The translations under genes were made by a program, and so were the position numbers. Shown piece by piece: positions 54,882 to 62,339 of a DNA stretch of 62,339 bases. The first letter of the stretch is position 1; the number at the start of each line of letters is the position of its first letter. Below the pieces are notes generated by a model. The model worked only from the letters and a program-made list of their open reading frames with translations, had not been told where the DNA came from and did not search any database. This DNA comes from Candidatus Zhuqueibacterota bacterium (GTDB lineage Bacteria; Zhuqueibacterota; Zhuqueibacteria; Zhuqueibacterales; Zhuqueibacteraceae). The stretch is taken from positions 1 to 62,339 of the forward strand of contig QEVD01000020.1 of NCBI GenBank assembly GCA_003576975.1, in the 5' to 3' direction.

Positions 54882-55204
54882 GTCAATCCTCCGAGGCGGC
54901 TTTGAAATCCCGCTTGTGATTCCGTCGTATAGCGCACGTTTTCTTCCAGCATGATTGATCATCTTTTGAGGTGAATACAAAATTTGACGCAACAACAATC
55001 GCCCATGATCAACGCAAAACGATTGCCAAACTTGTTGCGTGCTTGGCAACAATGGCGTGATTATTTTGGGAGTCGTGGAATCAAGGATTTAGAAGAAAAA
55101 AAGCGGCGGGAAGAAAATTGGGCAAGACTGCGCGGATAGAAACATCTTCGGAAAACGTGTAAAGACTGCCGAGAAGAAAGCACCGAGGGCGTAATTTTTA
55201 CATG
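54882..55204. other. Intergenic region between the NtrC-type regulator and its neighbour
   Basis: About 320 bp without a gene. It holds the sigma-54-like promoter at 55011-55030 and the dyad TTGTTGC-N7-GCAACAA (55032-55052); a further half site GCAACAA lies at 54989-54995. The section 55060-55200 is A-rich and without visible motifs. A clear terminator for the regulator gene is not seen. Confidence 0.55.
55011..55030 (-). promoter_or_regulatory. Sigma-54-type promoter upstream of the small membrane-protein gene
   Basis: The minus strand reads TTTGGCAATCGTTTTGCGTT. GG and GC are at the correct 10-base gap, and TTGGCA-N5-TTTGC agrees with the -24/-12 consensus except for the C of CAC. Transcription would start near 55002, giving a leader of about 120 nt. 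The dyad TTGTTGC-N7-GCAACAA is centred about 40 bases before the start point and could bind the activator encoded just upstream. Confidence 0.55.
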
Positions 55205-56560
55205 TCAAGACTCCAACCGATAACGTGCCAGTTTGTTGTGCAATGTTTTCAAACTGATCCCCAACACGTCTGCCGCTTTGGTTTTATTATTTTGATGCAG
55301 ATCGAGTGTTTTGAGAATCAGCATGCGTTCCGCTTCGTCAACAGTAGTTCCGATTGGAATGGTGAGGGCGTTGGAGTTTTCTGCCGACAACATGTGCTTG
55401 GGCAAATCCGCGGGCGTGAGGTGACGGCCCTGGCAGAGAATCACGGCGCGTTCGATGACATTGCGCAACTCGCGCACATTGCCGGGCCAGGGATGGCGCA
55501 ACAAAATATCGAGAGTATCACGGGTGAGGCCTGAAACTTTTTTGGCATTCTTTTCCGAAAAGCGCGCGATGAAATCCTCCACCAGCAAGGGCAAATCGTT
55601 CAAACGTTCGCGCAGCGGCGGCAATTCAACTTCAACGACGGCGAGGCGATAAAACAAGTCTTCGCGCAAACTCTTCTCCCGCACCGCCGCACGCACATCG
55701 CGATTCGTGGCGGAGATGAGGCGCACATCGACGCTGACTTCCTCGCGGCCGCCGAGCCGGCGAAACTTGCGTTCTTCGAGCGCGCGCAACAATTTCGCCT
55801 GCAACTCAAACGGCATTTCGCCGATTTCGTCAAAGAACAACGTGCCGCCATCGGCCAATTCAAAACAACCGTGTTTTTCCGCTAACGCGCCGGTAAAAGC
55901 GCCCTTTTCGTGGCCGAACAATTCGTTCTCGAGAATCTCCGCGGGCAACGCCGAGCAATTCATCGCGACAAACGGAGCTGCGCTGCGCTCGCTGCGGCGA
56001 TGAATCGCGCGCGCGACGAGTTCCTTGCCGGTGCCGCTTTCCCCGGTGATTAAAACCGTGGCATCTGTTTTCGCGACGGTTTCGATGAGGCGATAAATTT
56101 CGCGCATGGCCTCGCTTTGGCCGAGCAACTCTTCATAGCGCGTCAACTCGCGCAATTGCACGGTCATGGCGCGATGCGAGCGCCAGAGACGGTATTTCTC
56201 GGCGGCTTTGGCAACAATCGGCAGCAGGCGTTTGCCTTCAATCGGCTTGGGAAGATAATCGTAGGCGCCCAAACGCATGGCATCAACCGCCGTGTCAATG
56301 CTGGCATAGCCGGTGACCACGATCAATTCCGTGCCCAGCAATTTTTTCTGCATGCGCTGCAAAAGCTGCAAGCCGTCGAGATCAGCCAGAGTCAAATCGA
56401 CCAACGCCACGGCAATATCTTCTTCCTGCAGAATCGCCCAGGCTTGCTCGCCGGTGGCGGCGGTGAAAAGTTGGTAGGTGTCGCCCAGCAACGTTTCAAG
56501 GCCAAAGACGCCTTCCGGCTCGTCGTCTACCAGCAAAATTTTGTCACGCTCGTCGCTCAC
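55205..56560 (-). CDS. NtrC-family sigma-54-dependent response regulator
   Basis: A 451-residue three-domain activator. The receiver (residues about 1-120) has LLVDDEPEG, the phospho-accepting Asp in VALVDLTLADLDGLQLL, TGYA and the Lys in YLPKPI. The AAA+ domain has Walker A GESGTGKELVARAIHRRS, the sigma-54-contacting loop GAFTGA, and Walker B GGTLFFDEIGEM. The C-terminal Fis-type helix-turn-helix is ILKTLDLHQNNKTKAADVLGISLKTLHNKLARY. Phosphorylation would permit it to open sigma-54 promoters. The gene overlaps the preceding small phosphotransfer-like gene by 4 nt. Two sigma-54-like promoters lie in this window, one right behind this gene. Confidence 0.93.
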   Translation of the reverse strand: MSDERDKILLVDDEPEGVFGLETLLGDTYQLFTAATGEQAWAILQEEDIAVALVDLTLADLDGLQLLQRMQKKLLGTELIVVTGYASIDTAVDAMRLGAYDYLPKPIEGKRLLPIVAKAAEKYRLWRSHRAMTVQLRELTRYEELLGQSEAMREIYRLIETVAKTDATVLITGESGTGKELVARAIHRRSERSAAPFVAMNCSALPAEILENELFGHEKGAFTGALAEKHGCFELADGGTLFFDEIGEMPFELQAKLLRALEERKFRRLGGREEVSVDVRLISATNRDVRAAVREKSLREDLFYRLAVVEVELPPLRERLNDLPLLVEDFIARFSEKNAKKVSGLTRDTLDILLRHPWPGNVRELRNVIERAVILCQGRHLTPADLPKHMLSAENSNALTIPIGTTVDEAERMLILKTLDLHQNNKTKAADVLGISLKTLHNKLARYRLES

Positions 56561-56775
56561 AACTGCTCCGTTGCTTTGATTACAAGCTCTTTCAATTTTT
56601 GCATTTCACTCGCCGCGATGCGCAAATGCTTGGCCAGGCGTTGGGCATTGGCATCTTTTGATTTTGCGGCAAGCATCTCCGCGGCTTCCAGATTCAATTG
56701 CGCGGTGTTCACCGGATTGCGCAGATCATGCGCGAGTTTGGCCAGAACAGCGCGAGGGTCGTTGGAGGAGGGCAT
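56557..56775 (-). CDS. Stand-alone HisKA/DHp-like domain, 72 residues
   Basis: A tiny protein which consists only of a histidine-kinase dimerisation domain. KLAHDLRNPVNTAQLNLEAAEML is an H-box with the phosphorylatable His and the usual D-L-R-N-P. RLAKHLRIAASEMQKLKELVIKATEQL forms the second helix of the hairpin. No ATP-binding domain follows; the gene ends inside the start of the NtrC-type regulator gene (4-nt overlap). A role like Spo0B or HPt, passing phosphate between the hybrid kinase encoded upstream and this regulator, is possible but inferred. The alternative is a remnant of a lost kinase. Confidence 0.75.
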   Translation of the reverse strand: MPSSNDPRAVLAKLAHDLRNPVNTAQLNLEAAEMLAAKSKDANAQRLAKHLRIAASEMQKLKELVIKATEQL

Positions 56776-57020
56776 ATTTTTTCCCGGATTGATTTATCTA
56801 CCCAAAAAACTTTCACACAAAACCGCGAAGCCACAGAGAGTTCCCAGAGAAAGCTTCGTGGATTCTATGCGTCTTTGTCTCGTTTTTGCGAAATGCACTT
56901 TTTCTTGTTTGATTGCGGCTTATCGTTGCACCGATACAAACACCTTGACCTGTCATTCTGGTAGAATATTGTGAAACACTCGGAAGGCGGCTTGCGCAGA
57001 ATCGCAAAATCACCTTTCTC

Positions 57021-60000
57021 CTACTCCAGCCACTTGGCAATCATGCCCAAAATGTCCTTTTTCTCAAACGGTTTGGTGAGATAATCGTCGCAGCCGGCGG
57101 CCAGCGCTTTTTCGCGATCGCCCTTCATGGCGCGCGCCGTGAGCGCCACCACCGGAATGTGTGCGAGTTGCTTCTGCGCTTTCAGCGTGCGCGCCACTTG
57201 ATAGCCGTCCATTTTCGGCATCATGATATCCATGAGAATCATGTTGGGGCGTTCGTGCTGCGCTGATAAAATCGCCTCTTCGCCCTCCGCGAAGCTGACG
57301 CGATAGCCTTCATTTTCCAAAATAAACTGCATGGCGTAGCGCGTGTTTTCGTCATCCTCGACCACGAGAATATGCCCGCTCGGACGGCGGCGCTTTTTGG
57401 ACGAAGCGGCTTGCGCCGGCGCCGGTTTGCGGGTAACGCCGGCGGCGCGTTTTGTTTCTGCCGGCGACGAAATTTTTACCGGCACATGAATCGTAAACGT
57501 CGAACCGCTGCCGACTTTACTCACCACCTCGATGCGGCCGCCCAAAATCGCCAGCATGTTTTGCGAGATGGCCAGCCCCAAGCCCGTGCCGCTGTGGCGC
57601 CGGGCTTCGCTCATTTCCAATTGCCGGAACGGCTCGAAAATTTCTTTCAGGCGGTTCGCCGGGATGCCGATGCCGCTATCGCGCACGGCAATCACCAACG
57701 CCGGCGCGCGATAATGCGCGGAAACGTCGAGGTAACCGTCTTCGGTAAATTTGACGGCATTGCCGAGCAAATTCGTGAGCGCGCGGGTGAGCATGTTGCG
57801 GTCGCTATTGATCAACACCGGCAGCGAATCCGCCAGATTGATTTGCAGCTTCAATTTTTTCTTCTCGCACAGCGGCCGCACGGTTTCCGCAATTTCCGAA
57901 ATCATCAGCCGCGGATCGAAATCCTCGAGAATGGCTTCCATTTTGCCCGCCGCAATCTTGCTCAAATCCAAAATATCGTTGATGAGGGCGAGCAGATTCT
58001 TGCCGCTTTGCCGCTGCGCTGCACAATCTCCAGGTGATGGCGCTGTTCCGGATGCAATTTTTTTGAATCATCATCCAGCAGGATTTCCGAGAATTGTAAA
58101 ATGGCGTGCAAGGGCGTGCGCAACTCGTGCGAAGTGCTGGCGAGAAACTCTGAAATATGCTGATTGGCGTGCGCCAACTCATGCGCTTTTTCTTCGGTTT
58201 GATGAAAGAGGCGCGCGTTGTCAATGGTCAACGTCGCTTGCGCGATCAAATCGGATAAAAATGTTGCGGGAATCGCGGGCGAGACTGTCGCGGCCTCGGC
58301 TTCAAAGCAAAGCACAAAACCAAAACTCCGGCCGCGCGAGCGCAACGCGATCAACCGGGCAGAAAGAGTATCGGCGGTATCATTCGCCGGTGAAGCCGCA
58401 ATCAATTCGCGCCAGGGCGCAGGCTCAAGCTCGACCAGGCGTTCACGTTCACGGCCGGTTTGTTCGAACAATTCTTTGAGCAGCGTTTCAGGAACATCGT
58501 CGTTTGTCAAGCGACGCCCGCGCCCTTTTTCGGCGCGCGCAGGCTGGCCGGCAGCCGCCACCCATTTGGGAGAGAGCAAACCGCCATTCACGCCGGCAGC
58601 AGCCACGGCATCGGCGCGCACCACAATCACCAACGGACACGACAACGCTTGCGCCATCAAGCCGGCAATATCGATCACAACTTCGTCCAATGTCGACGCG
58701 GCTTGAAAGGCGTTACCGATGTGCGCGAGCAGCCGGGCCTGGCGTTCGCTTGCAGCATGCGAGGCCAGCAATTCGCTGTTGGCGATGGCAAGGCCGGCAT
58801 CATCGGCCAACAACTCAAGGTCATGGACTTGCGAAGCCTCGGGCCGGCGGCCATCGCTCGGACTGAACACCATGATCATGCCGATAGTTTTGTCGCGGCC
58901 GCGAATCGGCACGAGCAGACAATCATGTTCATGCCAATCGCCCACTGCAAAAATGTCGAGCGTGTTGGGCAAAAATCCCGGGCGTTTGCCCTGCAATTGC
59001 CGCGCATCAAGGTAAAAGGATTGGCTGATGCGCCAGCGTTCGAGCAAATACGGCGCAAGATCGGGATATGAAATCTTCACGAATTTGCGCGGCAGGCTCG
59101 CCCGGCGCTCGTCAAATCCCGCGCTCGCCACCAATTCATAGGTTTCATCCTGGCGGCGATGAAAAACGCCGACGCGTTGCCAGCCCAGCGCTGAAATGGC
59201 ATTGGCCACCGCCTGCATGATGACATCGAGGCTGACGTTGAGGCGAATATCTTCGCCAATCTCCATCATTTTGGCGAGTTGGTCGATACGGCGCTGCAGC
59301 TCGGCGGTGCGCTGTTGAATTTTCTGTTCCAGCTCCAGCGTGTCCGCCGAAGTCCGCAAGCGTTTTAATTCATCCATCTCGCGGCCGATTGCCAGCGTGC
59401 CAAGCCATTCTTTTTTGGCATTGAACAGCGGCCGCGCACTCCACAAGCAGGTGAGGGTTTCGCCCGCGCGCGTTTGAATCGCGGCTTCATATTCACGAAA
59501 CTCGATTTTCACGGCGTCGCCGTAACCGCCAAGACGCTGAACTTCCTGCAAAAAATTCGGCAGTTTCTTCGCCGTCAACTCTTCCGCCGAGAAACCCAGC
59601 CGCTCGCGCGCCGGCGCATTCAGATAGAGGCATCGTCCGGCTGTATCGACAATGATGAAAATGTCGTTCAGGGTGTCCAGCAGAGATTCAAAATATTGCC
59701 GCGTCGCCGCGATTTCATCTTGCTTGGCCTGCACGACTTGCGCGCGGCGCGCCAACTCGTTTTCCAGCTTGCGCTGTTCGGTGAGATCGTGCGCGATCCA
59801 CAAATAACGCACAATGCGTTGCTCATCTGCCGTCAGCGGAATCACGGCGAGATCGCTGACAAACGTGCGGCCATCTTTGCCGCTGCTCAACACTTCCCCG
59901 CGCCAGGGCTTGTGCTGCGCCAGCCGGCGCTGGATATCCGCCAGCGGAAATGAATCCGAGGCAAAACACTCGCCGATCTCGTGCGCCAGGATTTCCTGCT

Positions 60001-61252
60001 TTGAGAAGCCAAAGGCGCGCTCGAACGCGGGATTGGCGTCGCTAATCTTGTACTGCAAATCGGTAATCACCATGGCATCCGACGCATTGGCCTGCGCCTG
60101 ATAAAAAATATTGAAATTTTCCCGGTGGCTGCCGGCCAACGCCTGCAGCGACTTTTCCGTGCGGCGATACTCGGTGACATCAATCAGGCCGAGATGCAGG
60201 CCCTCGATTCGTTGATTGTCCTGGCGAATCGGCGCATACGAAGCCTGCATGAGGCGTTGCCCGCCGGGCAAAGGCACGGCAATCTCCACCTGCGCCGCAC
60301 GCTCGCGCCGCGCTTCGCGCAGCAGGGGCTGAAACGCCTCATAAACTTCCTTCGACACAATCTCTTTCAGACTCCGGCCCAACGGCGGGTCGCCGTGATA
60401 GCCGAGCAATTGCAAAAAATTCTCATTCGCAAACGTGATCTTGTCGTTCAAATCAAGGTGTGCGATGGCTTCGTGCGTGAGCGCCATGGCCGCGCTCTGG
60501 CTGCGAAGCTGTTCCTCCAGCTTGATGCTGTTTTCCAGCAGGCTTTTGCGCAGCTCAGCTTCGAAACGCAAAAAGCGCGCGCGATCCGCAAACAAACCAC
60601 CCGCGACCAGCAAACTTGAGAGGCCGAGCAAGGCCATAACCGAAACCGCGGAAGACGGCAGCAGAAATTGCAGCGCCGTGGTTGCTGCCAGCGTCACAGC
60701 GGCCAAGACCAGCCAAATCCAAAGCGCATTGCGGCTGCGCCACCAACGCATACCGGCGCTCACACTCGCCAACAAGAAACAGCCGGCGCATATACCGGCG
60801 GCAAATTGCCGGATCAAGTCTTGCGCGGACGGCGTCAGAGTAATCGTTTGCAAAAGGGATTGATGCCCGAGCGTCAGGCCGAAAATCAAGGCGAGCGCCA
60901 TCACCGCATAAATCGACCAGTGCAACAGATGAGATTTTTCCGCAGGTGAGGAATGATGAAAGGCGAGAAAGGAAAAAACCAGCCAGAACGCGCTGAGCAT
61001 GATCAAAAACACGCGCGCAATAAATGCAACGCTGCCCGGGCCGGTCCAGGCCCATACCGGATTCATCTGGCCCAACAGGGTGAGCAGATAAAACAGCTTG
61101 ATCACCTCTGCGGCAAACAGGCCGGCAAACACGGCAAAGCTCTGCGCGCGATAAACATGCAGCGCAAACAGCGCGGCAAAGATTGCCAGGAATGCCGCAA
61201 TCCCAAAGGCAATGCCGGCAGAAGTGGTGTTCGAAATGAGCAGTTCGGGCAT
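57021..61252 (-). pseudogene. Hybrid sensor histidine kinase, split by an 8-bp tandem duplication
   Basis: Together about 1400 residues. The first frame encodes about eight membrane helices (residues 1-235), three PAS-like domains (about 255-370, 385-500, 515-635), two GAF-like domains (about 660-830 and 850-1015) and the HisKA H-box STSHELRTPLHAILQFSEILL. It then runs out of frame at RSGK. The second frame resumes at NLLALINDILDLSKIAAGKMEA, with an ATPase domain (NLLGNAVKFTEDG, RDSGIGIP, GTGLGLAISQ) and a C-terminal receiver (ILVVEDDENTR, DIMMP, TKPF). TTGCCGCT is present twice in tandem at 58000-58015 (plus strand); removing one copy restores one frame. The gene may be disrupted or switchable. 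It heads the signalling operon. Confidence 0.85.
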
Positions 61253-61320
61253 GAGGCGCGCTGGGCGATTAACTTCTCAAAGTTAGAATAGAATTCTGAA
61301 AGTGTCTCGCCCACGGAAAT

Positions 61321-61361
61321 GAAATCCCACAGAAAAGGCTTTTGCTTTTTTGTGGGATTTC
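61321..61361. terminator. Perfect inverted repeat before the hybrid kinase gene
   Basis: GAAATCCCACA (61321-61331) pairs with TGTGGGATTTC (61351-61361), an 11-bp stem. The loop is rich in T/C on the plus strand. CCATTTTT follows on the plus strand, so it could end transcription in that direction, but there is no plus-strand gene. It may instead isolate the kinase operon from the gene to the right or act as an RNA leader. Confidence 0.4.
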
Positions 61362-61473
61362 CATTTTTGTGAGCGGAGTTTAAAGCGGCTCAAGAAGTTT
61401 CAATTTTCAGTTTGACTGAAAAACGGCGTAGACGCCAACAGATTCAAATAAACAGTTGATGCGAATCTCGTCC

Positions 61474-61521
61474 CAAAAACAAAAACTCCCACAGACGCGA
61501 GTTCCTGGTTTCTGCGGGAGT
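61474..61521 (-). terminator. Rho-independent terminator of the gamma-glutamylcyclotransferase-like gene
   Basis: On the minus strand ACTCCCGCAGA and TCTGTGGGAGT form an 11-bp stem with one mismatch, over a loop of 15 bases. TTTTTGTTTTT follows directly. It starts about 20 bases after the gene's stop codon. Confidence 0.75.
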
Positions 61522-61543
61522 CAATATGTTTGCATGCGCGTCA

Positions 61544-62056
61544 TTATTCGTCAAGCCAGCCGGTAACCGGTTGATAGGCGCGAAAATTTCCTGAAGGGAT
61601 TTGCGGCAAGCCCTCGCTCGGCAAATTCAAGAGGTAGGCCCAGGCGTTGATCGGGCCGGAAGCGGTGGCCACGGAAATTATTTTTCGAATCGACAAACTG
61701 CGCTCGGGTTGATCGGGCCAGTAGCCCTCGATGAGATCAAGCGTCTCAAAAAAAATCTCGGGATCGTGCAGCTCGTACAATTCGCCGTAAACCACGCCGC
61801 CGTTTTGGCTCGCAATCATGCCGGGGAAAGAGCCGACATCGTACAAAACACCGGCAGCTTCCGCCTTGCCGATAAAGCTCGCTTTGTCAGGATTATTCAG
61901 AAAATCAGCGCGTTCCAAACCGCGCATCAACAAACCATAAACAAAAAGAAAATTCGTTTCAATGGGGGAAGCATTCTTCTGCCGCGGCCGCAGAATGCCG
62001 TTTCGTTTGGTATCGCCAGTAAATAGCATGGAAGATCCGACCACGTTCGTTCTCAA
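61544..62056 (-). CDS. Gamma-glutamylcyclotransferase-family (AIG2-like) protein
   Basis: A 170-residue protein (152 or so if the ATG ten codons later or another start is used). NFLFVYGLLMRGLERADFL is the substrate-binding loop of the family (YGSLR/YGTL variant), and VYGELYELHDPEIFFETLDLIEGYWP holds the catalytic Glu region (L-D-x-x-E-G). INAWAYLLN and the ending AYQPVTGWLDE are also family-like. It may cleave gamma-glutamyl groups from a small molecule or act as a repair enzyme. It has its own terminator and is probably a single-gene unit. Confidence 0.82.
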   Translation of the reverse strand: MRTNVVGSSMLFTGDTKRNGILRPRQKNASPIETNFLFVYGLLMRGLERADFLNNPDKASFIGKAEAAGVLYDVGSFPGMIASQNGGVVYGELYELHDPEIFFETLDLIEGYWPDQPERSLSIRKIISVATASGPINAWAYLLNLPSEGLPQIPSGNFRAYQPVTGWLDE

Positions 62057-62105
62057 AAACCGGCGAAAAGGTAATCATCTCCCCTCACGATGTCAAGGGC
62101 TTTGA

Positions 62106-62339
62106 TCAGAACGTGGCCGCGACTTCGACAAGCTCCAGGCTTAAATGCGCAGAAGGATAGATTTGTTTGATGATGCGGTGAGGATAGGCGGTGTCGAGCA
62201 GCAGAATCCAGCGCGCTTTGCCGGAAAACCCCTCGACGCGAAAGCATTGAAACGCGCCGGCCGGCACGGTCACGGTTTCGGTTTTGGAAATCCAGCCGCG
62301 CGCCAGGCTTTCTTCATTATCAAAGGCATTGTAGATCGG
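62106..62339 (-). CDS. C-terminal part of a protein, cut by the window edge; DUF3108-like end
   Basis: The last 77 codons of a gene whose start is beyond the window. The fragment contains TETVTVPAGAFQCFRVEGF, which recalls the strand pattern of DUF3108-like and other secreted proteins (the phrase VTVPAGxFxCxxVE). It then reads ARWILLLDTAYPHRIIKQIY and ends ELVEVAATF. The end shares a short stretch with the dispersed CTTCGACAAGCTC repeat on the other strand, so the very C-terminus may derive from a repeat. The family call is weak; that it is coding is more certain. Confidence 0.55.
   Translation of the reverse strand, partial: PIYNAFDNEESLARGWISKTETVTVPAGAFQCFRVEGFSGKARWILLLDTAYPHRIIKQIYPSAHLSLELVEVAATF

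Overview
The window looks like a chromosomal segment of a Gram-negative bacterium, probably from the FCB side of the tree. The signs are a TonB-dependent receptor with a carboxypeptidase-like N-terminal domain, several lipoproteins, a UpxY/NusG-type antiterminator, RND efflux, porin-like barrels and fused 2-oxoacid dehydrogenase E1 subunits. The exact phylum cannot be read from the sequence; a candidate phylum such as KSB1 is only a guess. Dispersed palindromic repeats and several single-indel frameshifts are scattered through it.

Left part (about 0.6-22.8 kb, all minus strand): one long operon-like array. It begins at a near-consensus sigma-54 promoter (about 22755-22770) and a leader of about 380 nt. 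It then encodes a Wzc-type tyrosine kinase, a UpxY-like antiterminator, a complete lasso-peptide biosynthesis set, and an exopolysaccharide set. The lasso set is a PqqD-like recognition element, a transglutaminase-like B2 leader peptidase, an asparagine-synthetase-like cyclase lacking the glutaminase cysteine, three short precursor genes plus a decayed fourth, an HPr-kinase-like tailoring enzyme, a PRMT-like methyltransferase, an ABC exporter and a nucleotidyltransferase-like protein. The polysaccharide set is two methyltransferases, a flippase, a frameshifted GNAT gene, a third methyltransferase-neighboured deacetylase, two glycosyltransferases and a true AsnB. The three precursors share the leader pattern YxxPx[LF]xxxGxxxxxT, and all three place Leu8-Asp9 after the predicted cleavage site, so a nine-residue macrolactam ring is predicted for each. 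This lasso locus nested in a capsule operon is the most interesting system in the window.

Middle part (23.6-33.1 kb): a TonB receptor with an upstream lipoprotein (minus strand). On the plus strand are a membrane-fused M24 peptidase, a fused E1 alpha/beta dehydrogenase followed by a clear terminator, a secreted DUF922-like/beta-barrel protein, and an arylamine N-acetyltransferase with an internal deletion.

Metal and sulfur part (33.1-53.5 kb, minus strand): two heavy-metal efflux operons flank a sulfur-handling operon. Operon one has a His-rich secreted protein, TolC-like, adaptor and CusA-like RND pump with a scrambled C-terminus. Operon two has a Cys-rich secreted protein, TolC-like, adaptor, a 28-residue membrane peptide, a P-type ATPase, an ICMT-like enzyme, a CopZ-like Fe-S metallochaperone and a CzcA-type RND pump. 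The operon between them encodes an ArsR-rhodanese regulator, YeeE/YedE permease, fatty acid hydroxylase-like protein, porin and DsrE protein, and ends in a fragment of a third RND gene.

Right part (53.8-62.3 kb, minus strand): a signalling module of a large hybrid histidine kinase broken by an 8-bp tandem duplication, a 72-residue stand-alone histidine-phosphotransfer-like domain, and an NtrC-type sigma-54 activator. Next to the activator is a small membrane-protein gene with its own sigma-54-like promoter, followed by a frameshifted LysM membrane protein. A gamma-glutamylcyclotransferase-like gene with a terminator and a gene cut by the window edge close the region.
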